This document shows, in pieces, positions 43,220 through 52,630 of a stretch of 64,000 nucleotides of DNA. The stretch's first letter is position 1. Each line of letters opens with the position of its first letter. The translations under genes were made by a program, and so were the position numbers. The DNA comes from Pseudomonadota bacterium (GTDB taxonomy: Bacteria; Pseudomonadota; Gammaproteobacteria; Acidiferrobacterales; UBA6901). The stretch is taken from contig JAJYEX010000001.1 in assembly GCA_021785515.1 (NCBI GenBank), positions 124,001 through 188,000 on the forward strand, given 5' to 3'. The notes under the pieces are model-generated. The model worked only from the letters and a program-made list of their open reading frames with translations. It had not been told where the DNA came from and searched no databases.

Positions 43220-44404
43220 ATGACCGAATCAGCGTTCCGCTCGTATTCCGAAACCGGCGCGTTGCGATCGGACCGCAGCGCCGGAGACCGTCTGCGCCAT
43301 CGCCAGAAGGTGCGGGAGGCTATTCGCGAGAATGTTGCCGATATCGTCGCGGAAGAATCGATCATAGGCCAGAGCCGCGACAAGATCATCAAGGTGCCCA
43401 TCCGCGGCATACGCGAGTATCACTTCATCTTCGGAGACGACTCCCCCGGGGTTGGCAGCGGACAGGGGAACAGCCAGCCGGGACAGGTGATCAGCACGAG
43501 CCAGGGGGCGCAACCGGGCAGCGGCAAGGCCGGCAGCCAGCCCGGAGTCGACTATTACGAAACCGAAATCACGCTCGAGGAGCTGACGGACATCATGTTC
43601 GAGGACCTGGAGCTGCCCGACATGGAACGCCGGAAGCTGCGTGAGGTCATGGTCGAGAGCCTGCGCCGGCGCAAGGGATTCCGGCGCGTCGGCGTTCGCG
43701 CCCACCTGGACAAGAAACGCACGGCGATGGCACGCATGCGCCGCAAGCTTGCGGCTCGCACCGGCATCGGCGACAGGCCTGAACGCTTTCCCTTTCACCG
43801 TGACGACCTCAAATACCGCCGGATTGTGCGCGATCTCAGGTTTCAGTCCAATGCCGTGGTCCTGTGCATCATGGACACCTCGGGGTCGATGGACACCATG
43901 AAGAAGTACCTGGCGCGCAGTTTCTTCTTTCTCCTGCACCAGTTTGTCCGCACCCGGTACAACAATGTGCAGGTGGTATTCATCGCGCACGATGCACAGG
44001 CTCGCGAGGTCAGTGAAGAAGAATTCTTCGCGAAGGGCGGATCGGGCGGCACGATCATCTCCTCGGGATACCTCAAGGCCCTGGAGATAGTCCGCGAGCG
44101 ATTCCATCCGTCGCTGTGGAACGTATACGCCTTCCACTGCTCCGACGGGGATAACTGGACGCAGGACAACCCGACGGCATTGCGTGCCGCGGAGGAATTG
44201 GCCGAGGTCTGTAATCTTTTCGGATACGGCGAAATCAAACCACTCAATTCCGGATCATACGGCGACTCGCTGCTGGAGCTGTTCGAGAAGATCGAGGCGG
44301 ACAATTTCCATGCCCTGATGATTGAAAACAAGGAGGACATATGGCCGAGCTTCAAGGAGCTGCTCCTGCGTGAGCGCACCGATGTCCCGGCCGATCGGGC
44401 GTAA
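43220..44404 (+). CDS. yeaH: YeaH/DUF444 family protein with VWA-like domain
   Basis: The 394-residue product has the DUF444 layout: an N-terminal basic helical part (GDRLRHRQKVREAIRENVADIVAEESII), a Gly/Ser/Gln-rich linker (about 85-115), and a VWA-type domain with MIDAS-like DTSGSMDTMKKYLARSFFFLLHQFVR near residue 220, then FFAKGGSGGTIISSGYLKALEIV and CSDGDNW. It acts with PrkA in an unknown stress pathway. It lies 22 bases after prkA, and spoVR follows after 11 bases. Confidence 0.94.
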   Translation: MTESAFRSYSETGALRSDRSAGDRLRHRQKVREAIRENVADIVAEESIIGQSRDKIIKVPIRGIREYHFIFGDDSPGVGSGQGNSQPGQVISTSQGAQPGSGKAGSQPGVDYYETEITLEELTDIMFEDLELPDMERRKLREVMVESLRRRKGFRRVGVRAHLDKKRTAMARMRRKLAARTGIGDRPERFPFHRDDLKYRRIVRDLRFQSNAVVLCIMDTSGSMDTMKKYLARSFFFLLHQFVRTRYNNVQVVFIAHDAQAREVSEEEFFAKGGSGGTIISSGYLKALEIVRERFHPSLWNVYAFHCSDGDNWTQDNPTALRAAEELAEVCNLFGYGEIKPLNSGSYGDSLLELFEKIEADNFHALMIENKEDIWPSFKELLLRERTDVPADRA

Positions 44405-44415
44405 CGGCGAAGATC

Positions 44416-45846
44416 ATGGCTCGCAACTGGACCATTGAGGACCTGGAATACTGGGATGCCCGCATTCAGGAAAAAGTGCGGGAATTCGGCCTGGCGTGTT
44501 TCCCCCAGGAGTTCGAAGTCTGCGACCATGAGCAGATGCTCGGCTATATGGCCTATCACGGCATGCCGGCCCATTATCCGCACTGGTCATTCGGCAAGGC
44601 CTACGAGAAGCTGCGGACGCTGTACCGCTATGGCGTATCCGGCCTTCCCTACGAGATGGTGATAAACACCGCACCATCGCTCGCCTATTTGATGCGTGAG
44701 AATTCCCTGTGTCTACAGATCCTGACCATAGCCCACGTCTACGGTCACAACGATTTCTTCCGAAACAATTTTTCGTTTCGCGACACCCGCCCCGAGCTGG
44801 CGATCGCGCATTTCAAGCTGCGTGCTGAGCGTGTTCGCCACTACGTCGAGGATCCGTCGATAGGACCGCAGCGGGTGGAGGAGATCCTGGATGCCGCCCA
44901 CGCCCTGTCCCTGCAATGCCGGCGGGATACTGCCATCCGCAAGCTTTCCCGCGCGGAGCAGCAGGATCGCGCGCTGGCGGATGCCATCCCCCCAAGGGAC
45001 CCGTACGCCGGGATCCACAAGGCACGCGAATACCATGCGCCGGATTTAAACAGGATTCCGCTCGAACCGGAGGAAGACATACTGCTGTTCATCGCGGAGA
45101 ACCAGCCCTACCTGAGCGAGTGGCAGAAGGACCTGTTGCGCATCGTGCATGAAGAATCGAGATATTTCATTCCGCAGATAGAAACAAAAATCATGAACGA
45201 GGGCTGGGCCAGCTACTGGCACTTCCAGATCATGAACAACCTCGATCTCCCCGAAGACCTGTATCTGGAATTTCTGGTTCACCATAACCAGGTCGTCCGC
45301 CCCCACCCTGGCGACATCAATCCCTATTACCTCGGGTTCCGGGTCTGGGCGGACATACGACAACGCTACGACGGCGAATCCCAGGGAGCCGGGCAGCGAA
45401 AGATCTTCGAGGTGCGGGAAACCGATCGCGACGCTTCCTTCCTGCGACGGTTCTTGACCGAACCGCTGATGCGTGACATGGACCTGTTCGAATACCGTCG
45501 CGATCAGGGCCAGACGGTGATTTCGCAGATATCGGATGCCGATCACTGGGAATCAGTGCGTGATTCCCTTCTGAAGAACGTGGGAATGGCGACGGTACCG
45601 GTCATAAGGATCACTGATGCCGACTTCCGCCACAACCGGGTGCTGCTGTTGCGTCACGCACACGACGGTCGTGACCTGCAGCGGGAATACCTGGAGAAAA
45701 CTCTCGGCTACCTGCACCGCCTGTGGGGGCGGCAGGTGTTACTGGAGACGACGGTCTCTGGCGCCAGCGTGACATTCAGCTACGACAACAGCGGCCTCGG
45801 AGAGATCAGAACCGGCTCCGCGGAACAGCGCAACACTCACGCCTAG
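44416..45846 (+). CDS. SpoVR family protein (YcgB)
   Basis: The 476-residue product matches SpoVR/YcgB: WTIEDLEYWDARIQEKVREFGL, YPHWSFGKAYEKLRTLYRYGVSGLPYEMVINTAPSLAYLMREN, AHVYGHNDFFRNN and EGWASYWHFQIMNNL are all conserved family stretches. The His/Glu-rich core suggests metal binding. The family is required for spore cortex formation in Bacillus, but is widespread in non-sporulating bacteria with prkA and yeaH, as here. Biochemical function is unknown. Last gene of the operon. Confidence 0.95.
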   Translation: MARNWTIEDLEYWDARIQEKVREFGLACFPQEFEVCDHEQMLGYMAYHGMPAHYPHWSFGKAYEKLRTLYRYGVSGLPYEMVINTAPSLAYLMRENSLCLQILTIAHVYGHNDFFRNNFSFRDTRPELAIAHFKLRAERVRHYVEDPSIGPQRVEEILDAAHALSLQCRRDTAIRKLSRAEQQDRALADAIPPRDPYAGIHKAREYHAPDLNRIPLEPEEDILLFIAENQPYLSEWQKDLLRIVHEESRYFIPQIETKIMNEGWASYWHFQIMNNLDLPEDLYLEFLVHHNQVVRPHPGDINPYYLGFRVWADIRQRYDGESQGAGQRKIFEVRETDRDASFLRRFLTEPLMRDMDLFEYRRDQGQTVISQISDADHWESVRDSLLKNVGMATVPVIRITDADFRHNRVLLLRHAHDGRDLQREYLEKTLGYLHRLWGRQVLLETTVSGASVTFSYDNSGLGEIRTGSAEQRNTHA

Positions 45847-46351
45847 CTTCTGTTCAGCCAGAACCTGCCTGCCAGCGAACGATCCGTGCCTGCCGCTGAA
45901 AATTACCTTACCGATCAGTCTTTACCGACCATGGAGTCCGCAGACGCTTGCTCTGCCGTGCTGCGGGGGTCTGTGCGTCCGGCTGCCGCTTTTGCCGCAA
46001 CCGCACAACGCGTGACATGGTCGCAAAACGATTGCGCAGTTTCATGGTGACTATGCCCTCCAAGGCATGCTAACACACGCCCGCCGGCGCACGATTGCGA
46101 ACTGCGGCGGACAAAACCGTAACGGCCGGGCCCTGGCCATCATCCAGAACCCTATATGTTCATAGACCGGCAAATGGCGCCAATAGTTTCCGCGCCGATG
46201 TCCGGCCAATTTCGCCCGCCACTCCTCCGGCACCGGGACGACAGGAACCCTGTTATGTGCGGCTTCGCGGCCGTTGTATATTAGGCGCTGTGCACCTGCC
46301 CGCGCTCCCGGGATAGGCCGACAGACACCGGACGGTGAGAGAACCGGCTCC
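45847..46351. other. Intergenic region between spoVR and yihY-like gene
   Basis: About 500 bases without a supportable gene. A minus-strand frame of 100 codons (46051-46353) overlaps the yihY-like start and is Arg/Pro-rich, so I reject it. No obvious terminator with a T-run was found. Confidence 0.5.
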
Positions 46352-47719
46352 ATGATGGATTTAGGCAGAATTCGCAGCGCCCTCAGCGACGCCGTCTGGA
46401 AGGTTGACTTGGCGTCACTCCCCCCCTTAAACCGCGGGATTCTATGGATCCTGCGCGTAACCTATGTGCTCGGACGCGATATCACCGAAGGGCAACTCAC
46501 GCTCCAGGCAATGGGCCTGGTATACACCACCCTCCTGTCGTTGGTGCCCCTGCTTGCGGTCAGCTTTTCGGTGCTCAAGGCCTTTGGCGTACACAATGCT
46601 ATCCGCCCGCTGCTGCTTCATTTTCTTGCCCCCCTTGGAAACAGTGGCAACCTAATCAGCACGCACATCGTCCAGTTCGTCGAGCATATGAAGGTTGGTG
46701 TACTCGGTACCCTGGGGCTCGGACTGCTGATCTACACCGTCGCCTCGCTTGTCCAGAAGGTGGAGCGGGCCTTCAACTACACCTGGCAGGTCGAGCAGTC
46801 CCGGCCGCTCATCCAGCGGTTCAGCCAGTACCTAAGCGTGCTGACGGTCGGTCCGGTGCTGGTGTTCTCGGCAATGGGTCTGACGGCGGCCGTCATGAAC
46901 GCCGGAGTAGTCAAGGAATTGACCCAGACCACGCCACTGGGCCCGGCGCTGCGGGTCGTCGGGACCCTGACGCCGTATGTGTTCATCACCGCCGCCTTCA
47001 CGTTTGTCTACGCGTTCATCCCGAACACGCAGGTGCGCGTGCGGGCCGCTCTGACCGGCGGCGTCATCGCCGGTACGCTCTGGGAAGCGGGAGGGTGGCT
47101 GTTCGCCTCCTTCGTGGTCGGATCAACGCGTTACAGCGCAATCTACTCGGGTTTTGCAATCCTGGTCATGTTCATGATCTGGCTCTATCTGAGTTGGCTG
47201 ATACTGCTCATCGGCGCCAGCATCGCCTTTTACCAACAGCACCCTGAATCCCTGACGCTGCACCGCGGACCACTACATCTCGGCACCCACAGACAGGAAC
47301 AGCTGGCGCTCTTGCTGATGACCTGGATTGCCCGCGGCCACTACGGCAGCGGACCGCAAAGCACCCTGGACACCCTGGTGCAGCAGGCGCGGATTCCCGA
47401 ACCACCGGTAACGGCCATGCTGAGCCGGCTCGAGCACCACGGATTCCTGGTACGCTCGGCAGAGAACCCGGAACTGTACCTCCCGGCAAAATCCCCGGAC
47501 ACCGTACGGCTGAAGGATCTGATCGAAGTAGTGCGCAGCGACCACGACGCGCCGGTCGACCGGCTTCCCGGGGAACCGTGCGTGGACCGGCTGATCCAGA
47601 GCATGGATTCGGTCCTGGACAAGGTGCTGGCTGGCACAACACTCAGGGATCTGGTGTTTTCGGCGACGGACACCCCGTCTGCCCGGGCCACACCGGACAG
47701 CAAGGCGCTATCACACTGA
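46352..47719 (+). CDS. YihY/BrkB family inner membrane protein with C-terminal winged-helix-like region
   Basis: The 455-residue product has the YihY (formerly RNase BN-like) pattern: ITEGQLTLQAMGLVYTTLLSLVPLLAVSFSVLKAFG, LGLGLLIYTVASLVQKVERAFNYTWQV, and PNTQVRVRAALTGGVIAGTLWEAGGWLFASFV then YSAIYSGFAILVMFMIWLYLSWLILLIGASIAFY, giving six membrane segments. A soluble C-terminal part (about 320-455) resembles a winged-helix (QARIPEPPVTAMLSRLEHHGFLVRS). Function is unproven; it is probably a transporter-like envelope protein. The ATG at 46352 or the next codon starts the family-like sequence. Confidence 0.9.
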   Translation: MMDLGRIRSALSDAVWKVDLASLPPLNRGILWILRVTYVLGRDITEGQLTLQAMGLVYTTLLSLVPLLAVSFSVLKAFGVHNAIRPLLLHFLAPLGNSGNLISTHIVQFVEHMKVGVLGTLGLGLLIYTVASLVQKVERAFNYTWQVEQSRPLIQRFSQYLSVLTVGPVLVFSAMGLTAAVMNAGVVKELTQTTPLGPALRVVGTLTPYVFITAAFTFVYAFIPNTQVRVRAALTGGVIAGTLWEAGGWLFASFVVGSTRYSAIYSGFAILVMFMIWLYLSWLILLIGASIAFYQQHPESLTLHRGPLHLGTHRQEQLALLLMTWIARGHYGSGPQSTLDTLVQQARIPEPPVTAMLSRLEHHGFLVRSAENPELYLPAKSPDTVRLKDLIEVVRSDHDAPVDRLPGEPCVDRLIQSMDSVLDKVLAGTTLRDLVFSATDTPSARATPDSKALSH

Positions 47720-47731
47720 GCGTGCGCCCAT

Positions 47732-47751
47732 CCGGGTGATGGCGGACCCGG
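47732..47751. terminator. Hairpin after the yihY-like gene
   Basis: CCGGGT-GATGGCGG-ACCCGG forms a six-base stem 13 bases after the stop codon. Without a T-run it is only weak evidence for termination. Confidence 0.25.
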
Positions 47752-47829
47752 GGGACCTGAACTGGTAAACTGTGCAACAATAGGTCCATCAAAATATGAG
47801 GGTGCCGCCAGGCGCCGGGAAGGTGATCG

Positions 47830-48138
47830 ATGACTGCCGAAACTCTCTCTGCGGAGGAACGCCTCCTGCGCGCTGTCAAGAAAGTGCTGGCCGATGTCGC
47901 GAAAGACACGTTTACGAGGCCAGGACACAGTCATCCCCTGTCCGATCAGACCATACAGGGAATCCGCGAGTGCTTCGGACTGATCGCCGCCCGGGAACGC
48001 GAGCTCGCCGAAATGGCAGGACGGTCGATGAACCAGAGACCCCGCTTTGCCGACGAATCCGCCGCTGACGGACGCGTAGTTATCCCGCTCCCCAAGACCG
48101 GACGGACCAAACCTACCGGCCCGGACGGACAGGACTGA
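47830..48138 (+). CDS. Unrecognised 102-residue protein
   Basis: The product has a helical N-terminal half (LSAEERLLRAVKKVLADVAKDTF), a middle with HPLSDQTIQGIRECFGLIAARERELAEMAGR that looks like a conserved helical hairpin, and a basic Pro-rich tail ending PTGPDGQD. Ala/Glu/Arg helix composition and AAGGTGATCG before the ATG support coding. No membrane segment or signal. I do not recognise its function; the conserved-looking helices may mediate protein contacts. Confidence 0.75.
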   Translation: MTAETLSAEERLLRAVKKVLADVAKDTFTRPGHSHPLSDQTIQGIRECFGLIAARERELAEMAGRSMNQRPRFADESAADGRVVIPLPKTGRTKPTGPDGQD

Positions 48139-48241
48139 CAGTCTCCGGCAAAAGTGCCGGCCCTCCGCAAAGGTCCATCCCGACCCGCTCCCCGGGGACA
48201 TGCCGTCACCGGATCCGGCGGAAAAAAGCCGGGTGGCGACC

Positions 48242-48595
48242 TCAGTTCAACAGATAGGGTTCTTCGTCCTGCAGATCCAGGACGCGCGCCACGACCTCAA
48301 GGGTATCGCTGACGAACCCGTCGAGGTCGCCCCAGCGGTCCGAGGAGCCGATGACCTGCTCGCCATCACGCATGATCATGCGCATCACGTGCTTGCCGCC
48401 CCGCGTCGGACTGCCGGCAGGATGCTCACAGGTGACATACAGGCCCGGTTCCGCATCGCCGTCCGTGATGACGGCCGCAATATAGCGATACTGTACTCCG
48501 CCGCTACTCTCGATTTCCCCAAGAACGGTGATCAGGAACGCGCCGAGCTTGTAACGGCATTGCGGCAGGGCTGTGATGATCTTCGGTTTGTCCAT
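48242..48595 (-). CDS. Unrecognised 117-residue protein
   Basis: The product has alternating short hydrophobic strands (KLGAFLITVLGEIESSGGVQYRYIAAVI, GLYVTCEHPA, KHVMRMIMRDGEQVIG) and an acidic C-terminus LEVVARVLDLQDEEPYLLN. This suggests a small beta-rich cytosolic domain. No known motif. It is transcribed convergently to the gene at 47830 and in the same direction as the gene at 48712, with a 116-base gap. Coding is supported by composition and a sensible MDKPKIIT start. Confidence 0.75.
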   Translation of the reverse strand: MDKPKIITALPQCRYKLGAFLITVLGEIESSGGVQYRYIAAVITDGDAEPGLYVTCEHPAGSPTRGGKHVMRMIMRDGEQVIGSSDRWGDLDGFVSDTLEVVARVLDLQDEEPYLLN

Positions 48596-48711
48596 GTCGT
48601 GCAGTCATCCCAACGACACCATGGCGCCACCATCCCGCGATTTCCGGAATCACCGCAATGCCGGACACCCGGTACGCGGCCGTCACCAGGGTGGAAGGCG
48701 CCCACAGATGC

Positions 48712-49107
48712 CTAGAACATGTTGAACAAATCACCCACCACGTCACTGGCCACCGCGAATCCCGCTCCCATTCCGAGGCCGCTGGTCACGTTGCTCCAGA
48801 ATCCGCCGCCGCCGCTTGGCTGGGATGCCCATCCCCGTGGCTGCACGCTGGGATTGGGGTGCGTTGCAAGCTGGGATTCCAGTGTCCGGATGTAATCCGC
48901 CATCTGGTTGACCAGCCCAACCATCGCCTGATTCTGCGTTTGCATCGACATGGCGATCTCGCGCAGGTCAAGTGCCCATTCGCGTCCGGTGGTGTCATCA
49001 GGCGCTGCCGAATGCAGCTTCTGCGCGAACTGCTGTATGTTCTGTATAACCGTCTGGGACTGCTGCTGGACCTGAGCGATCTGATTCTCTGCAGTGGAGT
49101 AATCCAT
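48712..49107 (-). CDS. Unrecognised coiled-coil protein with Gly-rich C-terminus
   Basis: The 131-residue product has a Gln-rich coiled-coil N-terminus (AENQIAQVQQQSQTVIQNIQQFAQKLHSA), a helical middle (AMSMQTQNQAMVGLVNQMADYIRTLESQLA), a Pro/Ser/Gly linker with SQPSGGGGFW, and a Gly/Ala hydrophobic tail SGLGMGAGFAVASDVVGDLFNMF. The tail resembles the glycine-rich C-terminal modules of some DUF2076-like proteins. No signal peptide. The function is not recognised; the tail could insert in a membrane or oligomerise. Confidence 0.75.
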   Translation of the reverse strand: MDYSTAENQIAQVQQQSQTVIQNIQQFAQKLHSAAPDDTTGREWALDLREIAMSMQTQNQAMVGLVNQMADYIRTLESQLATHPNPSVQPRGWASQPSGGGGFWSNVTSGLGMGAGFAVASDVVGDLFNMF

Positions 49108-49536
49108 GTTCGTAATCCTCTGGAAATTTACGTGAACCCGGTCGATCCGACCATGCGGGCTGCGAATGGTTCCTTGCGTACCGCCGCGGGCGGAGCCGGT
49201 CCTGATCGCGCAATTCTAAGCTACAAAGGCATCCGATGGCACCTTGCCCCGCCGCGGTGCGGCGAACCACCCCGCCCGGCCGTCTTCCCGCAAAACAGCG
49301 CCACGCGGACGCTCCGGTGCGGCTGCGGACACCGGAACCCACCCCCCCAGCCAGGCAGCCGTTGGTCGCGGGACCGGCCGAACCGCAGCCCGAAACCCAC
49401 CCCTGTGGTTATAATGGTAAAAAGGTGGATTTTGTCCCGGCAGGCAGCGCAGACTGCCTGGCGACACCGGCGTGCGGGACACGACAGACATAGCGGCCAA
49501 ACGGCTCAACCCCCCTGACGGGGAAGCGCCTGACAC
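49108..49536. other. Intergenic region, no gene seen
   Basis: About 430 bases lie between divergently transcribed small genes. Open frames here are Pro/Arg-rich and overlap on both strands. Promoters for both neighbours are expected but no clear hexamer pair stands out. Confidence 0.5.
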
Positions 49537-49758
49537 ATGCGTGAAAGAACAATGGATAACGACAACACGGAAAACCTCGGCGAGCTCCTGCAGAAACTGC
49601 GCACCGAACACCGGAACCTCGATCAGGTGATCGCCGGACTGTCATCGGACGTGTCTGTCGACCAGCTGCAGTTGCGGCGCCTGAAGAAACGGAAGCTGCA
49701 ACTGAAAGACTTCATTGCGCGCGTGGAGAGCCGCATGATTCCCGATCTGAATGCCTGA
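49537..49758 (+). CDS. YdcH/DUF465 family small protein
   Basis: The 73-residue product ends with the DUF465 pattern: LLQKLRTEHRNLDQVIAGLSSDVSVDQLQLRRLKKRKLQLKDFIARVE. This is a helical hairpin with L-x-x-E-H and LKKRKLxLKD. Function is unknown; the family is widespread in proteobacteria. The start may be ATG 49537 or 49552. The stop lies ten bases from the end of convergent pepN. Confidence 0.88.
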   Translation: MRERTMDNDNTENLGELLQKLRTEHRNLDQVIAGLSSDVSVDQLQLRRLKKRKLQLKDFIARVESRMIPDLNA

Positions 49759-49768
49759 CGACCGCCGT

Positions 49769-52462
49769 TCACCGCGGCTTCCGTTTGCGTTTCCCTCCGG
49801 CCGCAGACGAACCGAGGCTCTTCGACACAATCTCATGCACATCGCGAGACAGCCGCGGCGCCGCCAGGATGCGTTCGATCTGACCCTTCATTAGCGCCTG
49901 ACGCCGTGGCTCGTATCTGCGCCACAGGCTGAGCGCACCGGCGAGCCGGGCCGCAAGCTGCGGATTCAGCCGGTCGATCTCGAGCACCCGTTCCGCGAGA
50001 AAACGGTACCCGGCACCGCTGCGATCATGGAACCGGACGGGATTGCCCGTGCTAAACGAACCAATCAGGGCGCGCACACGGTTGGGATTCTTCAGTGTGA
50101 AGGCCGGGTGACGTGTCAGCGTTTTCACCTCGGCGAGCGTCCCGGGCAGGCGCGAAGTCGCCTGAAGCGCAAACCACTTGTCCAGCACCAGCGGCTCGTC
50201 CCGCCATTTGTGGTGAAATGCCGCCAGCGCATCGTGCCGCTCGTGGCAGTCGGTTCCAGCAAGCGCCCGCAACGCCGCCATGACGTCGGTCATGTTGTTG
50301 CCATCATGAAACTGCGCGACACAGGCTGCCCTCACTTCCGGATCATCGAGCTCCATGAGGTAGGACAGACAGAGATTCCTGAGGCTGCGACGCCCCACCA
50401 CCTGCGGATCCACGCTATACGCTGTGGGCAGCGCGCCATCCCGGTATACGGCCAGCAGATCCGGGCGCAGCGTCTGCGCCAGGAGCCGCAGCACCAGCGT
50501 GCGGGCATCGTGCAGCGCCTGAGGATCGATCGGATCCATGAAGTCCGCAAGATAGGTTTCCGACGGCAGTGTCAGCACCTGCGCAATCATCGCCCTGTCG
50601 GCATGATTGCTGCGTAGCGTAGCGCGGAACGCTTCCGCAAACCGCGGATCCAGAACCGGCACGTCCTGAGTCCGCGACCGGGTCGCGATATCGAGTATGA
50701 GTTTGCAGCCGAGCCCCTGGGCAGCTTCCCAGCGGCTGAACGAATCACTGTCATGCTGCATCAGAAAACTGCACTCGTCGTCGCTGCGATCGACCTGCAG
50801 ACGGATTGGTGCCGAAAACCCCCGCAACAGGGACGGCACCGGCTCCCGGGAAAGGCCGTCAAACACATAGGTTTCCTCCGCCTGCCGCAGCTGCAGAACG
50901 CGCGTTCCGGTCGTGCCCACAGGCTCGCCGAGCAGCCGAACCGGCAGTTCCTGGCCGTCGACATCCAGCAGGGCGACCGCCACGGGCATGTGAAATGGTT
51001 CCTTGTGCGGCTGTCCGGGTGTCGGAGGACAGGTCTGGCGCAGATGAAGAATGAAGACACCGGATTGGGCATCATAGGCATGCCCAACGGCCACCACGGG
51101 AGTGCCTGCCTGGCTGTACCACAAGCGGAACTGGCCGAGATCGACGCCGCTGGCGTCTTCCATGGCCTTCACGAAATCGTCCGTGGTGACCGCTTGACCG
51201 TCGTGCCGACTGAAATAGAGATCGGTGCCACGGCGGAATGCCTCCGCCCCTATCAGCTGCCGGAGCATACGTACCACCTCGGCACCCTTGTTGTAGACCG
51301 TGCTCGTGTAAAAGTTGTTGATCTCCACGTAGGAATCCGGCCGCACCGGGTGCGCCATCGGTCCGGCGTCCTCGCGAAACTGGTGAGTGCGCAGCACGTT
51401 CACATCCTGCACGCGAGCCACGCCGCGGGAGGTGACATCCGCGCCGAACTCCTGATCGCGGAAAACGGTAAATCCCTCCTTCAGGCTCAGCTGGAACCAG
51501 TCCCGGCAAGTCACGCGGTTCCCGGACCAGTTATGGAAATATTCGTGCGCGATCACACGCTCGATGGCTTGGTAGTCGGCATCCGTTGCAGTATCGGGCC
51601 GGGCCAGGACGTAGACCGAATTGAAGACATTAAGCCCCTTGTTTTCCATCGCGCCCATGTTGAAGTCATCAACCGCGACGATCTGGTAGATATCCAGATC
51701 GTATTCGCGCCCGAACACTTCCTCATCCCACCGCATGGCCTTCTTGAGCGACTCCATGGCATGGCCGCACTTGTCGGCATTATGGTGCTGGACATACATA
51801 TGAAGCTGCACCGTGCGACCGGAACAGGTCACGAAGTGGTCCTCGATGCGCGCCAGGTCTCCCGCGACCAGCGCGAACAGGTAGGACGGTTTTGGAAAGG
51901 GGTCTGTCCAGGTCACACGATGCAGACCATCGCCTACATCAAGATGCTCCCCCGGGTTTCCGTTGGACAGCAGCACAGGGTAACGTGAACGGTCGGCCGT
52001 GATCGTGGTGGTGTATCTGGTCATCACGTCCGGACGGTCAGGGAAAAAGGTTATCTTGCGAAAACCCTCAGCCTCGCACTGGGTGCAGAAATTGCCCCCG
52101 GAAACATACAGCCCGGTCAGCGTCGTGTTGTCCCGTGGACAGATCTCGGTCTCGATTTCCAGAAGAAAGCGGTCCGGAACACGCGCAATGGTCAGATGTG
52201 CGGCATCCAGACGATAATCCCGGCCGCGATGCAGGCGCTGCCCGTCCAGGGTAATCTGCTTCAGGCGCAGATCGCGGCCGTCAAGAACCAGCGGCTGATC
52301 CTGCGAAACGGTACGGCGGGTCACGTCCATGCGCGTACGCACCCGGGTGGCGGCCTCATCCAGCAGGAAGTCCAGGTGCACCTGCTCGATGCCGAAGTCC
52401 AGCGGCCGGTAATCCTTGAGAAAGACCGCCCTGTTCCTGCCCACCGCCCTGGATACCGCCAT
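49769..52462 (-). CDS. pepN: Aminopeptidase N
   Basis: PepN is a cytosolic zinc metallopeptidase of family M1. The 897-residue product (E. coli 870) has the exopeptidase motif GAMEN (270-274), the zinc motif HEYFH (306-310) with the third ligand E329 in LKEGFTVFRDQEF, and the C-terminal DUF3458 domains typical of the PepN type. It begins MAVSRAVGRNRAVFLKDYRPLDFGIEQVHLDF. It ends with a basic tail KRKRKPR that is longer than usual. Transcribed alone; neighbours are on the other strand or 168 bases away. Confidence 0.97.
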   Translation of the reverse strand: MAVSRAVGRNRAVFLKDYRPLDFGIEQVHLDFLLDEAATRVRTRMDVTRRTVSQDQPLVLDGRDLRLKQITLDGQRLHRGRDYRLDAAHLTIARVPDRFLLEIETEICPRDNTTLTGLYVSGGNFCTQCEAEGFRKITFFPDRPDVMTRYTTTITADRSRYPVLLSNGNPGEHLDVGDGLHRVTWTDPFPKPSYLFALVAGDLARIEDHFVTCSGRTVQLHMYVQHHNADKCGHAMESLKKAMRWDEEVFGREYDLDIYQIVAVDDFNMGAMENKGLNVFNSVYVLARPDTATDADYQAIERVIAHEYFHNWSGNRVTCRDWFQLSLKEGFTVFRDQEFGADVTSRGVARVQDVNVLRTHQFREDAGPMAHPVRPDSYVEINNFYTSTVYNKGAEVVRMLRQLIGAEAFRRGTDLYFSRHDGQAVTTDDFVKAMEDASGVDLGQFRLWYSQAGTPVVAVGHAYDAQSGVFILHLRQTCPPTPGQPHKEPFHMPVAVALLDVDGQELPVRLLGEPVGTTGTRVLQLRQAEETYVFDGLSREPVPSLLRGFSAPIRLQVDRSDDECSFLMQHDSDSFSRWEAAQGLGCKLILDIATRSRTQDVPVLDPRFAEAFRATLRSNHADRAMIAQVLTLPSETYLADFMDPIDPQALHDARTLVLRLLAQTLRPDLLAVYRDGALPTAYSVDPQVVGRRSLRNLCLSYLMELDDPEVRAACVAQFHDGNNMTDVMAALRALAGTDCHERHDALAAFHHKWRDEPLVLDKWFALQATSRLPGTLAEVKTLTRHPAFTLKNPNRVRALIGSFSTGNPVRFHDRSGAGYRFLAERVLEIDRLNPQLAARLAGALSLWRRYEPRRQALMKGQIERILAAPRLSRDVHEIVSKSLGSSAAGGKRKRKPR

Positions 52463-52630
52463 CGTCTACGCCCCCTCACCACCAGTCCACGACAAACCGG
52501 GCAAGCCGCGCCAAACGAATGCGCTCCGGATACCTCCCGCAACTTTAACATGTCCGGACCGGGCCCGCCCGGCGTCGGGACCGGCTACCGGCAACACGTC
52601 CGGCCTGCCGGCCGATGATGCCCCGTCCGG

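Noticed and set aside
46051-46353. 100-codon minus-strand frame
   Set aside because: Overlaps the yihY-like start and is Arg/Pro-rich; best explained as chance in GC-rich DNA.
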